Assembly (NCBI RefSeq): GCF_964340395.1
Contig: NC_135555.1
Location: forward strand, 22,167,725 to 22,231,724
DNA: 64,000 bases
Origin: Glandiceps talaboti
Taxonomy: Eukaryota; Hemichordata; Enteropneusta; Spengelidae
Direction of reading: 5' to 3'
The notes under the pieces were generated by a model, which had not been told where the DNA came from, made no database searches, and saw nothing but the letters and a program-made list of their open reading frames with translations. Numbering within the stretch: the stretch's first letter is position 1; every line of letters begins with the position of its first letter. Below, one piece after another: positions 48,739 to 61,454 of this stretch. The position numbers were made by a program, and so were the translations under genes.

Positions 48739-49717
48739 TGCCAGTATATTGATGGCGCAAATCGAGAGATCTGATTGGTCTAGACATCGAACTAGCACGT
48801 CTAAAACGAGCGATAATGCACGGTTGGCACGCGGCCAAATTTTGTTCGTCTAGCTACGTGCGTTGAGTTGTAGTCCGCGTGATACTGATAGTGAACTCTG
48901 CGAATTGTCAGGATTGAGGAGGATTTTCTCTCAATGAGACAATATTTTATCAGAAATTATGAAGGAAATTTCGAAAGCAATCAAGTCATCGCGTATGTGT
49001 ACAAATCATCGCCTACTACATGTACTAAGGTCAAGGCATGCACGAGATCGGTCCCAGCCGGCCTCGGCGCGGCTGGAGTAGAAACATTGGTGAGCTGTCC
49101 TGTCCTGTCCTGTCATAAAATGAAGCAAGTGTAAGAGCTTACACTGGCTGACTTACCATTAATCTAAATAGAAATTTGTCTGGGATCCTGTCCTAGAGTA
49201 TCAGTCATCAATCCGAGAGGGAAATCCTCAAACCCGAAAATCTACTGACGTAACTTCCAGTAATATAAATACATTGTAAATATCAACCTGTTGCCATGTC
49301 TCACTTCACCGAGTCGCGAATTCGGCCGGGAACGATCGAAGCACGCTGTATTCAATAAACCACTTCAAGTTTATACCTTGAGTCAAACAGGTTGTTTATT
49401 CATCACTGTGCACTTTTAATGAGCCGATCAATGTACAGATTATCCCTATAAACGACTAGCAGATAAAATAAATCCAGTCGCTGCACGACGTTCACGTCAT
49501 GGTTGAGGCCAAGATCAGCTGTCTTGAAAGCGGCGTTATTGTTTTGCAAATTAGTCACAGAGGCGCATATGAAACTAGAATCTTGTTTCCGATATTTTCA
49601 ATATACTAGTATAATATAATAGCGATAAACCACCCCCTGGGGAAGGTATACAACTCGGTTTTGACCAGTGAACTCAATATATGCACTCGCTATCGCTCGT
49701 GCATATATTTCGTTCCT
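48739..49717. other. Low-copy DNA upstream of the exon-cassette array
   Basis: No recognised gene. It contains a (TGTCC)3 run near 49097, a 66-codon frame of no clear meaning (48934-49134), and an inverted pair ATATGCAC/GTGCATAT near 49680-49707 just before the array. If the array is transcribed, a promoter could lie here, but no motif is decisive. Confidence 0.4.
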
Positions 49718-49718
49718 A

Positions 49719-52700
49719 CATTGCTACAAAAGTAAGTATGAATTTCATTATATTCAATAAAAAAAGTTATGCTGTATTAATACTGTTTTTTTTTTCATTC
49801 ACTTCAGGATGGCGCCACGGAAGCTGGTCCGAAGACCGGAAAAACAGATGAATGGAAAGCTGATGTGAAGACCCAAGACAGATGACTGGATAAGAAGACC
49901 GAACACGTGATTGATGCCAGATGCTACAAAAGTAAGTATGAATTTCATTTCATTCAATAAAAAAAGTTACGCTGTATTAATACTGTTTTACTTTTTAATT
50001 CACTTCAGGATGGCGCCACGGAAGCTGGTCCGAAGACCGGAAAAACAGATGAATGGATAGCTTATGTGAAGACCCAAGACAGATGACTGGATAAGAAGAC
50101 CGAACACTTGATTGATGCCAGATGCTACAAAAGTAAGTATGAATTTCATTTCATTCAATAAATAAAGTTATGCTGTATTAATACTGTTTTACTTTTTAAT
50201 TCACTTCAGGATGGCGCCACGGAAGCTGGTCCGAAGACCGGAAAAACAGATGAATGGATAGCTGATGTGAAGACCCAAGACAGATGACTGGATAAGAAGA
50301 CCGAACACTTGATTGATGCCAGATACTACAAAAGTAAGTATGAATTTCATTTCATTCAATAAATCAAGTTATGCTGTATTAATACTGTTTTACTTTTTAA
50401 TTCACTTCAGGATGGCGCCACGGAAGCTGGTCCGAAGACCGGAAAAACAGATGAATGGAAAGCTGATGTGAAGACCCAAGACAGATGACTGGATAAGAAG
50501 ACCGAACACTTGATTGATGCCAGATGCTACAAAAGTAAGTATGAATTTCATTTCATTCAATTAGTAAAGTTATGCTGTATTAATACTGTTTTATTTTTTA
50601 ATTCACTTCAAGATGGCGCCACGGAAGCTGGTCCGAAGACCGGAAAAACAGATGAATGGAAAGCTGATGTGAAGACCCAAGACAGATGACTGGATAAGAA
50701 GACCGAACACTTGATTGATGCCAGATGCTACAAAAGTAAGTATGAATTTCATTTTATTCAATAAAAAAAGTTATGCTGTATTAATACTGTTTTATTTTTT
50801 AATTCACTTCAGGATGGCGCCACGGAAGCTGGTCCGAAGACCGGAAAAACAGATGAATGGAAAGCTGATGTGAAGACCCAAGACAGATGACTGGTTAAGA
50901 AGACTGAACACTTGATTGATGCCAGATGCTACAAAAGTAAGTATGAATTTCATTTCATTCAATAAAAAAAGTTATGCTGTATTAATACTGTTTTATTTTT
51001 TAATTCACTTCAGGATGGCGCCACGGAAGCTGGTCCGAAGACCGGAAAAACAGATGAATGGATAGCTTATGTGAAGACCCAAGACAGATGACTGGATAAG
51101 AAGACCGAACACTTGATTGATGCCAGATGCTACAAAAGTAAGTATGAATTTCATTTCATTCAATAAATAAAGTTATGCTGTATTAATACTGTTTTATGTT
51201 TTAATTCACTTTAGGATGGTGCCACGGAAGCTGGTCCGAAGACCGGAAAAACAGATGAATGGAAAGCTGATGTGAAGACCCAAGACAGATGACTGGATAA
51301 GAAGACCGAACACTTGATTGATGCCAGATGCTACAAAAGTAAGTATGAATTTCATTTCATTCAATTAGTAAAGTTATGCTGTATTAATACTGTTTTATTT
51401 TTTAATTCACTTCAGGATGGCGCCACGGAAGCTGGTCCGAAGACCGGAAAAACAGATGAATGGATAGCTGATGTGAAGGCCCAAGACAGATGACTGGATA
51501 AGAAGACCGAACACTTGATTGATGCCAGATGCTACAAAAGTAAGTATGAATTTCATTTCATTCAATAAATAAAGTTATGCTGTATTAATACTGTTTTATT
51601 TTTTAATTCACTTCAGGATGGCGCCACGGAAGCTGGTCCGAAGACCGGAAAAACAGATGAATGGAAAGCTGATGTGAAGACCCAAGACAGATGACTGGAT
51701 AAGAAGTCCGAACACTTGATTGATGCCAGATGCTACAAAAGTAAGTATGAATTTCATTCAATAAATAAATAAAGTTATGCTGTATTAATACTGTTTTATT
51801 TTTTAATTCACTTCAGGATGGCGCCACGGAAGCTGGTCCGAAGACCGGAAAAACAGATGAATGGAAAGCTGATGTGAAGACCCAAGACAGATGACTGGAT
51901 AAGAAGACCGAACACTTGATTGATGCCAGACGCTACAAAAGTAAGTATGAATTTCATTTCATTCAATTAGTAAAGTTATGCTGTATTAATACTGTTTTAT
52001 TTTTTAATTCACTTCAGGATGGCGCCACGGAAGCTGGTCCGAAGACCGGAAAAACAGATGAATGGAAAGCTGATGTGAAGACCCAAGACAGATGACTGGA
52101 TAAGAAGACCGAACACTTGATTGATGCCAGACGCTACAAAAGTAAGTATGAATTTCATTTCATTCAATTAGTAAAGGTATGCTGTATTAATACTGTTTTA
52201 TTTTTTAATTCACTTCAGGATGGTGCCACGGAAGCTGGTCCGAAGACCGGAAAAACAGATGAATGGATAGCTGATGTGAAGACCCAAGACAGATGACTGG
52301 ATAAGAAGACCGAACACTTGATTGATGCCAGATGTTACAAAAGTAAGTATGAACTTCATTTCATTCAATAAATAAAGTTATGCTATATTTTAATACTGTT
52401 TATTTTTTAATTCACTTCAGGATGGCACCACGGAAGCTGGTCCGAAGACCGGAAAAACAGATGAATGGATAGCTGATGTGAAGACCCAAGACAGATGACT
52501 GGATAAGAAGACCGAACACTTGATTGATGCCAGATGCTACAAAAGTAAGTATGAATTTCATTTCATTCAATAAATAAAGTTATGCTGTATTAATACTGTT
52601 TTATTTTTTAATTCACTTCAGGATGGCGCCACGGAAGCTGGTCCGAAGACCGGAAAAACAGATGAATGGATAGCTTATGTGAAGACCCAAGACAGATGAC

Positions 52701-52780
52701 TGGATAAGAAGACCGAACACTTGATTGATGCCAGATGCTACAAAAGTAAGTATGAATTTCATTTCATTCAATAAATAAAG
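49719..52780 (+). repeat. Tandem array of 15 exon-like cassettes, 201-bp period
   Basis: Cassette bodies start at 49808, 50009, 50210, 50411, 50612, 50813, 51014, 51215, 51416, 51617, 51817, 52018, 52219, 52421 and 52622. Each has a pyrimidine-rich tract and TTCACTTCAG, then a 124-base body (GATGGCGCCACGGAAGCTGG to GATGCTACAAAA), then GTAAGTATG and about 77 bases of AT-rich intron-like DNA. The array opens with a half unit ending in the same donor (about 49719-49734) and closes after the last donor. Two copies have weakened acceptors (CAAG in the 50612 copy; TTTAG in the 51215 copy). All three forward frames of the body contain stops, and 124 is not a multiple of three, so concatenated exons would not stay open. 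An ATG at body position 2 has an ideal context (CAGGATGG) and opens a frame of 16 or 19 codons. Confidence 0.9.
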
Positions 52781-52805
52781 TTGTTCTGTATTAAAAATGC
52801 TATAA

Positions 52806-52998
52806 TCCTTTTTGCCGCCACCGCCGTCAACTACCTCGCGTCGCGTCGCGTCGCAAATTTCACCATCTCCGTCAGCATCCGCGCCGTCAACTACCTCACA
52901 TCGCGTCGCGTCTCAAATTTCGCTGTCTCCATTTTCACCGCGCGCGTGTCTCCGCCAGCGTCCGCGCCCAAACATACAAACTATATGTTTGTATGTTT
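52806..52998. repeat. CG-rich partial duplication and small palindrome
   Basis: CCGCCGTCAACTACCTC followed by CGTCGCGTCGC repeats and CAAATTTC occurs twice, about 60 bases apart. The sequence is much richer in CG than its surroundings. At 52970-52998 AAACATACAAAC pairs with GTTTGTATGTTT across five bases. Overlapping short frames exist, but I see no product. Confidence 0.6.
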
Positions 52999-54057
52999 GA
53001 GGTTATAGGGGCCCATGCCCTTATAACTTAACACTATTTGCTGTCAAGCATAGTGTGTGTGGAGTTGCCACACCCCCTCCCCCACCCCACCCCTCCCCTG
53101 GTATATGGCATCTCAAAGAGGCTACATTGAGTTGCTTGGCAGCAATGACACCCCTAGCTTTGACTAGATAATATAGAAATTAGACTGTTAGAATAATGTT
53201 AGTATACATTATTCTAACATCGAATTTCTAGGGGACCTTATGCCAGAGATATGCCATATCATAACCTGTTTACAGCGCTCACAGCAAATTCCATTTTATC
53301 TTCAAGGATGGGAATTTAGCTAAAATGTAATGTAAGTTCCATAAACAGTCTATACATAAATTAACCAACTGAAAGTACTGTTGTCTGGCTGTTGTGGATG
53401 TCAATCAAGGCAATGGCTATTATATCTACAGCATATTAAGTGTACATCAGCTACACCTGACGGCTAAGAGTGGTAAGTGCCATCTATAAGTTACTTACTT
53501 CATGTTATTCATCTACATTTGATATGCAATGATGATGAATGTAAAATAACTTTTAATTTATACATGCTAACATAAGTGACACATAAGGCAAGTAACGCAT
53601 GTGTGAATATAAATGATGCACACATAAGACAAATGATGAAAATATGAAAATAAATTACACACGTATAAAGTAAATGGTTCATCATAAAAATAAATGACAC
53701 ATTTAAGGTAACTGATGCATGTGTGGAAATAAATTACACATATAAGACAAATGACATGCCATGTAAAAAGTGATATACAAAGCAAGTGATATACGTATGA
53801 AAGAAAATATAACGCTTAAACACACAACTACGACTGCTTGCTGGAGAGTTTGATGTGCCCTCTACGACAGTTTTCCAAGTAATACTGCATTATATAGTAG
53901 GAGGGTCGGACGTACAAACATTGAGTACTTTAGATGTCTGACTAAATGTTACAATACGAATACTGTGTAGGCATTTTGTCAACCGTTACCAAATTTGAAA
54001 GAAAAAGTCATGGTAGGTAGGATGGAAGTGGTTGAGGGTTCATCGAGGGTTACAGAC
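52999..54057. other. Non-coding DNA with one hairpin and degenerate short repeats
   Basis: GTTAGAATAATG (53187-53198) and CATTATTCTAAC (53207-53218) form a perfect 12-bp hairpin. About 53500-53790 carries loose repeats of AAATGACACAT/AAATTACACAT type. No gene is visible. Confidence 0.6.
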
Positions 54058-54060
54058 TTA

Positions 54061-56097
54061 GGGACCGGTCAGTTTCTCCAGCCTGGGGGGGGGGGGGGTG
54101 GGCGGTGGATTCTTAAATCGGGCCGACAAAAAGTCACTGACCCCCCCTATCTGTAAAACCAAAAACTGGCTGACCCCCCCTATCACTTAATTCTAAAACA
54201 TGATGACCCCCCCCCCCCCATATATAATATTTGCTTGACAGGTATTTTTTTATCGTGACTCAGTGTGGACTGCTTGACTGTCTTGCATCTACTTTATAAG
54301 ATCCCGGGTTAGCACAATCATATTTATAATTATTGACTACACAGGGTAAATATATTAGAAAGGGAGTTTAATAGCATCTTGGCAGTGAAAGGTAGGAAAG
54401 CTTGAGAAGGGAATATGTACATCTCTTATGGGGGTCCTAGGGGGTCTCCCCCTAGAAGCCCTGGAGGTTTTTAACTCTGAAAAGTCAATTTTGAGACTAT
54501 TCAGACATTTTCAGAAAATAATTTCCAAGCTTTACAAGACAGCACCAACATGTAAAATGCAACTACATAAGGTTGAAATATTTTTGAAATATAGTTTGAT
54601 AGGATCTTGACAGTAAGAGGTAGGGGGAAGATCTTGAGACTAGGATGTGTACACCTCATGTGGGGGGGGGGGGAGGTCCTAGGGGGTCTCCCCCTAGAAG
54701 CCCTGGAGGTTTTTAACTCTGAAAAGTCAATTTTGAGACTATTCAGACCCTTTCAGACAATAATTTCCAAGCCTTACAAGACAACACCAACATGTTAAAA
54801 GCAACTACATAGGGTTGAAATACTTTTGAAATATACTTTGATAGCATCTTGACAGTAGGAGGGGAAGAGCTTGAGACTGGGATATGTCCTCCTCATGTGG
54901 GGGGTCTGAGGGGGGTCTCCCTCTAGAAACCCTGGAGGATTTTCACCCTTAAAGCCAATATTTAGGCTATTCAGACCCTTTCAAGCAATAACTTAATCCA
55001 TGCTTTACAAGACAGCAAGTATCAGAAACTATTCTTTATAACTTACACTAAGGGTTGAAATATGTTCTTAAAAAGTTTAAATGGCATCATTATATACATG
55101 TAGTAAAGGTCAGCACATCTATAATGGTAGTATCATTGGTAGGGGAGATTTGGAGTTTAAGGCAATTTTAGACTATCTTGGCAAACGTTTCAGATCTTGA
55201 AAAGACAATATCATATCAAATTAGAATAGGGTGAAAATATTTAAGAAAAGTTTAATACCATTATGACAGTAAAAAGGTTGTTGGTGCATCTGATTGTTGG
55301 TTGAATGTATGAGTGACCTCTGGGGGTGAGGGAGTCCTTGGAGTTTTCCCCCTGGCAGATCTGGAGGTTTTTGCTTGAGATACTAAGGCAATGTTTAGGT
55401 TATTCATAACCTTTGAGGTAATATTTCGAAAAGCTAACGTAAAACGTTTTTAAATGAGTTTCTCATATCTCATAAAATGGACACGTAACATTAGTATATA
55501 GGGGCATTAATATTGCATGTATAATAAAGTCACCGGTATGTTAGAGAACTTTAGGTGGTCATACCTAGTGTATAATAGTAACTGGAATCTGATGAGATGT
55601 GGTGATTTGTAGTGTCAATAGCATGACGAGTAGAACAATTTAGATTAACTTCATTTATAAACTATCTATGAAAATTACCATTACGAAACTTTCAAGTTCA
55701 CTTTTGCCCCAAACTGCTATTATAAGCGAAGCATTGATTGTGAAACAGCCAAGTATTTACATGACATGTTCTGTAACTAGTGTGGTAGGTAGGTACTAAT
55801 ACCGGTACATGTATATGAATATGTATAGTTAGGTTTGAACTAATAAGTAATGTTAAAGAATTCATGTAAGAAACAGGGACAAGATTAAATATTGACATGT
55901 ACCACATTTGAGACAAGGCTATATGCCATTGTAGAAAGGATTTTTTTCTTCCATCACAATCTAAAACACACTGACCCCCCCTATCCACAATTTTCAAAAC
56001 AGCATGACCCCCCTACTGCCAATTTCAAAAACAGGGTGACCCCCCCTACCAATCCACCGCCCCCCCCCCCCCCAGGCCGAAGAAACTGACCGGTCCC
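54061..56097. mobile_element. Non-autonomous TIR element, copy A (2.0 kb), intact ends
   Basis: The left end GGGACCGGTCAGTTTCT and the right end (reversed) GGGACCGGTCAGTTTCT match exactly, then both enter a G14-type run and GGTGGATT or GCGGTGGATT. Next to each end is a ladder of C-tracts (TGACCCCCCCTATC and similar) spaced about 30 bases apart. TTA precedes the left end and TATA follows the right end, so the target duplication is not clean. There is no transposase. The centre consists of tandem 230-240 bp units. A second copy, 58829-63302, confirms the boundaries. Confidence 0.85.
54364..55440. repeat. Tandem 230-240 bp units inside copy A (about five, two decayed)
   Basis: Landmarks GGGTCTCCCCCTAGAAGCCC/TGGAGGTTTTTAACTCTG recur at about 54434, 54677 and 54906 (strong) and, decayed, at about 55138 and 55330. 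Copy B has one strong unit fewer (59126 and 59360, with decayed ones near 59590 and 59790). Short frames in it repeat with the unit and are not genes. Confidence 0.8.
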
Positions 56098-57440
56098 TAT
56101 AGGCAGTATTTTGACAGAATCAGGTGAAATGGGTTAGGTTTCAATTGAGTCTAGTACTACCCCAGTGTCAGTAGCCGGCCCTCACTGGCTAGACTACTGC
56201 CACATTAGCTAGCCATTCCTCGCTGAAACAGCTCGTGCCACTACTAAAATACCTCGAGCCACGATATATCTCATTTTCCAACTAATAAATCACACAAAAC
56301 TATTCAAGCGCATAACCACTCAACAGAGTTTTGAGCGGTGGTGTCGTTACACATGTTGACCAGTATTATTGTGCATATGCATGACACCTGTTCACCCTGC
56401 ATGCCTGTCCAAATGGCTGATGATGGAGACTTTTTGAGTGGTTGTGTGTTGCATGAGAAATGAATAATTGGTGTGCATTTGTTATTTTAAGGGAGAATGG
56501 AAGAGGTTGAGGAACTCTGTGTAATTTATTTGTTGGGAAATGCGTCACAAGAAATAGCGCGGGTGGTGGCACTACAATGTAGCGGTTCCACATGATTGCC
56601 TTTGAAGACTCGTACAGAAAATCAACTCTCTAATGCTCCCACTACCAATTACACAACCATCAGATGTGCTGACTTTTAATAAAATGCCATGAACATAATT
56701 CAACCGTATGTGTAAAGAATAGTTTCTGATACATGATAGTGCTACTGTCTTGTGAAAACACCATATCCCTGTCTCAAATCCCACTCCTAATATACTGTCT
56801 AGATGTTGTTTAACTGTTTTCGATATCTCAACCCTATGTAGTTGCTAATTACATGATTACTATCTTCTATAGTTTGGAAAGCATATTTTCCTGTAATAAT
56901 GGCTTTAAAAGTCAAAAAGGTCAGAGCTTCTTGGGAGAGAACCTTACCCCCCTCATCCCATGATATGCGTACATATCCCAATCTCAAGTTTTTTTCCCTA
57001 GTTTATAATGCCAAGATGCCATTAAGGTTTTCATTTGCTCATTACATGATGTGCTGTGTGATAAAGTATTACGATAGACTCTCTCACAGTCCTCGTAGCT
57101 TCACATAAATATCTAAAACTTGGGTTGTTTTGTATGTACGATATCTACTGTATATAATAGTACTTGAATATGTCTGTACTGTGTGCCCTCGTCATATAGG
57201 GCTGACCTTTTGTTAATGTGTTCACACGAACCCCTAGCCCCTCTCAGTTTGAGTATAAAAGCCCACATGGGTGTAGAGGATGCATCTATTACACTATTTA
57301 ATTTAATAGAACGTAAGAATGCGTACATATGGATTCTTTTCATAGACTTCTTTTGGTACATTCAATACTATAAAGCCATACAATCTATTAAAGTATTTGA
57401 TTGAGTTAAATGTTAATAATAACTTAGTTCTTTGGATCGG
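56098..57440. other. Low-copy DNA, no recognisable gene
   Basis: Several 60-80-codon frames exist on both strands, but none has a domain, a clear start or exon signals. I see no RNA gene or repeat. Confidence 0.5.
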
Positions 57441-57444
57441 TGAC

Positions 57445-58125
57445 TCTCGTAAGGATAGACCTCAGCGAGTTTGCGTTAATGGTTAAATGTCTGATGAAAT
57501 TGTACTGAACGTTGGAGTCAGACAGCTTGTTAGAAATGAATGTTACAAATACAAAAGAATTAGTTGTAGCTGGATGATGTCCAATATGTTGGTACTCCAT
57601 GACAATTCTCCTCGCGCCTAAAATCAGTTGTATCAGAGCTAACTAGCCTTAAGATTGGTGAGATTGATATCATTCCATCTTCTACAGTTCGGAATCTAGT
57701 TGTGATTCTAAATAGCGATGGCGCCATGTCTAATCAAATCGGTCAGATATGTAGAAATGGTTATCATGTTGCACATAATTGGAAAGATTTGTTGACTTTT
57801 GGACAAAGCAACCACAGAAAAATTAATCTACGCATTTGTAACATCCTGCCTCGATTACTGTAATAGTCTCTTGTACGGAATAACTAAAGTTCAAATTAAC
57901 CGTCTACAGACTCTTCAAAATGTGGCTGCACGTCTTGTCAACTGCCCATGCAAGTTTGATTACATCACTCCAGTACTTGTCAACTTGCACTGACTTCCAG
58001 TTGAAGTAAGGATCAAATTCAAAATTCTGGTAACCACTTTTAAAATAATAGATCATGCTCAATTTCTGTATCTGATCGAACTAATTCGATTGTATGTTCC
58101 TACTACAGATCTTAGATTAACCTTA
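57445..58125 (+). pseudogene. Degraded L2/CR1-type LINE reverse transcriptase C-terminal part
   Basis: Read through stops and frame breaks, the order is that of an L2/CR1 ORF2: RPQRVCVNG...MSDEIVLNVGVRQ (57455-57525, just before the QGS motif, then a deletion), SWMMSNMLVLHDN (about 57570), KIGEIDIIPSSTVRNLVVIL (about 57651-57710), MSNQIGQICRNGYH, and an open stretch 57799-57993 with AFVTSCLDYCNSLLYGIT and INRLQTLQNVAARLV. At 57991 the expected tryptophan of HWLP is a TGA stop, after which PVEVRIKFKILVTTFKII continues in frame. The YADD catalytic segment falls in the deletion. It is a dead, old copy. Confidence 0.85.
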
Positions 58126-58828
58126 GATTGATTTTCAGATTAATAATGATGACAGCACATAATGTACATTCTAACCACTCAGTTACTTTTCACGTTGTCG
58201 CTGTCTTTCTTGTTCAGGAAAAAAACAGTTTCAAAGTCAAAGTAAATGGCCGAAGTGTGTGGACATTGCGCTTGGGGTATCCCGAAAAGCGTCGAGTATC
58301 TTCAAACAGAACTCTTGGAAAACGTTGTGGTCCGCTGTCAGAAGCAAATTTCGACCCCCCCCCCCCTCAAGACGAAGCAGACGGAAACAAAAATGATAGT
58401 AGGGCTATTGATTGCGATATTGTTGGTGGTATGATACCTTCAGGTGATCGAGTAAAAGAATCTCATGACTGTAAAAACAAAGTTTGTTGTCAAAGAACTT
58501 CACACATATTTCTTTAACACTTTTATGTGAAATTATTCGTTTTCATCAAATGTTGGATAATACTAACCCGAGTTCCATGATGGTTACAATATTCCAATGA
58601 ACTAAATGTTCAGAAAGTCATCTTTGTCTTAGAATGTCGACATCATAATTTTTTCTCCTTCACTTTACAGATATACCCTTGTCCCTTACGACAGTTGGGA
58701 AATGGTTGATGTAATTTACAGTGGTAGTTTATATCTGTACATAAAGTTAAATATGACGTGAAAATTACGTCGATGAAACGCATCAAACTCATGAATTGAA
58801 ACTTGGTGATATTCATAATGAATTGACC
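58126..58828 (+). other. Unassigned DNA with a weak 62-codon frame
   Basis: The frame 58246-58434 begins MAEVCGHCAWGIPKSVEYLQ, crosses a C12 run and ends in a hydrophobic segment (MIVGLLIAILLVV). The poly-C run could hide a frameshift. A second overlapping frame (58128-58517) is longer but low in composition quality. I recognise neither and treat both as unproven. Confidence 0.25.
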
Positions 58829-61454
58829 TGTGGATTCTTAAATCGGGTCGACAAAAAGGTCACAACCAAAAACAGGCTGACCCCCCTATCACTTAATTCT
58901 AAAACATGATGATCCCCCATATATAATATTTTATCATGACTCAGTGTGGTTTGCTTGACTGTCTTGCAAATACTTTATAAGATCCCAGGATAGCATTATC
59001 ATAATTATAATTATTGACTACACAGGGTAAATATATTCCAAAAGGAGTTTAGTAGCACCTTTGCAGTGAAAGGTAGGGGGAAAGCTTGAGAGGGGAATGT
59101 GTACATCTCTTATGGGGGAGGGGTCCTAGGGGGTCTTCCCCTTGAAGCCCAGGAGGTTTTTAACTCTGAAAAGTCAATTTTTAGACTATCAAGACATTTT
59201 CAGAAAATAATTTCCAAGCTTTACAAGACAGCACCAACATGTAAAAAGCAAGTACATAGGGTTGAAATATTTTTGAAAAATACTTTGATAGCACCTTGAC
59301 AGTAAGAGGTAGGGGTAAGAGCTTGAGATGGGATATGTCCACCTCATGTGGGGGTGGGGTGTCCTAGGGGGTCTCCCTCAAGAAGCCGTGGAGGATTTTT
59401 ACTCTTAAAGCCAATATTTAGGCTATTCAGACCCTTTCAAGCAATAACTTAATTCATGCTTTACAAGACAGCACCATCAAGTATCATTAACTATTCTTTA
59501 TAACTTACATAGGGTTAAAATATGTTCTTAAACAGCTAAATGGCATCATTATAGTAACGGTCAGCACATCTAATGGTAGTATCGTTGGTAGGGGAGATTT
59601 GAAGTTTAAGGCAATTTTAGACTACATGTATCTTGGCAAACATTCCACATCTTTACATGTAAAAGACAATGCCATCTCAAATTAGAATAGGGTGAAAGTA
59701 TTTAAGGAAAGTTTAATACCATTATGACTGTAAAAAGGTTGTTGGTGCATCTGATTGTTGATTGAATGTATGAATGACCTCTGGGGTGGGGTTTCCCCCC
59801 TGGCATATCTGGAGTTTTTTGCTTCTATTTAGGCAATATTTAGATTATTCATAGCCTGTGAGGTAATATTTCCAAGCTTCGAAAAGCTAATGTAAATGTA
59901 AGTTTCACATAAAAATGGGCCCATGACATTGTTATAGGGCACCAATATTGCATGTATAGTAAAGTCATCGGTATGTTAGAGAACTTTAGGTGGTCATACC
60001 TAGTGTATAATAGAAACTGGAATCTGATGAGATGTGGTGATTTGTGGTGTCAATAACATGTAGTTTCCAAAATAGAAAGTGTATTAATCTCTTCTGACAA
60101 GTTCAGAACAATTTAGATTATTAAACTTCTTTTATAAACTGTCTATGAAAATTACCAATTACGAAAATTACGAAACCTTCAAGTTCACTTTTGCCCCAAG
60201 TTACAATACAAGTGAAGCATTGATTGTGGAACAGCCAAGCATTTACATGACATGTTCTGTAACTAGTGTGGTAGCTAGGTAATACATGTATATGTATAGG
60301 TATATATTGTTTGAACTAATAAGGGACCGGACAGAATTTACGGTAGGGGGTGGGCCTGGGGAGAAATTATCTCTGACTTGGTTTTTTTCATGGCCCCCCC
60401 ATCCACTGTGACCAAAATTTCACAGCCCCCCCCCCCTTTCAAAAGTATAAAAATTTCATGGCCCCCCCCCCCCAAAAAAAAAAAAAAGAGAGAAAAAAAG
60501 TGCACAATATCCTGCCCCTTACAATAACTAAAAAGAGTACATTTTTTTTTGTTACTGTAGCACAACTGTAATATTTCTTTTGGTACTACTATTATGTTAC
60601 TATTTCAGCCCAAACAACTTAGTAGTTGTAGAGGAAGTTTTTTAAAAAACAAAAAAACCAAAACATTTTGACTATACATGTAATCATACACATGTGGTAT
60701 AATCTTGTTTATTTCCCAACTAGACACCATAAGTAGTCATCACTTAATACCAAGACATTTGATGTGGTGGTTTTAACTGTCATTCACTGATACATACACA
60801 GAAACACAGACACAGAGTAAACACACATTCACATGCGTGATTTGTGAAAAACTGTAGTGGGGACATTTGTGGGGAGTATCTAAGGACATCACATCACCTA
60901 CATAGTGTATTCAAATATCTATTTATACTCATAACACAATAACTATCTAATGTCAGACATTTGTGATGTCATGAAGTGCTAGCAAACTAAGGATTTTATG
61001 CACACTGAGGTCTGACAAATATAGCTTTCACTTTCCTACACTAAATGCATTACCAATACACATGTAAATGTAAGACATTTGTGACTTCATGAAAGTGCAA
61101 AGAAATTCAGAATGTTGTGGAATACTTAGATGTAATCAATATGCTTTCAGTTCCAAAACCATACATATTTAAACCTATAGTGTCAGGCATTTGTGACTTC
61201 ATGATGGGGACAGCAAATTCAGAATTGTATTCAATACACTGTACAGTGATCAGATGAGTATTACTCACAGTTTTCTAAACCATTCACATTAAGCTTGAAG
61301 TGCAGTGTCAATGATGAATAGCCTTTGCAATACAATCCCTTTATTCATAATCTTGAATTTATATAAAGGCAAGTTTCCATGATCCAGCCAGTCTACCTGA
61401 TCTAGTTTGAACAATAAGGGAACCATCCTGGTCTTTTTGATGGCTAGACTCATT

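Noticed and set aside
48934-49134. 66-codon plus-strand frame upstream of the cassette array
   Set aside because: No domain, weak start context, and it ends in translation of a TGTCC repeat.
53509-53785. Cys/Tyr/Ile-rich minus-strand frames
   Set aside because: They follow loose AAATGACACAT-type repeats in AT-rich DNA and are explained by that composition.
55892-56089. Proline-ending frame at the right end of TIR element copy A
   Set aside because: It is translation of the terminal repeat and its C-tracts.
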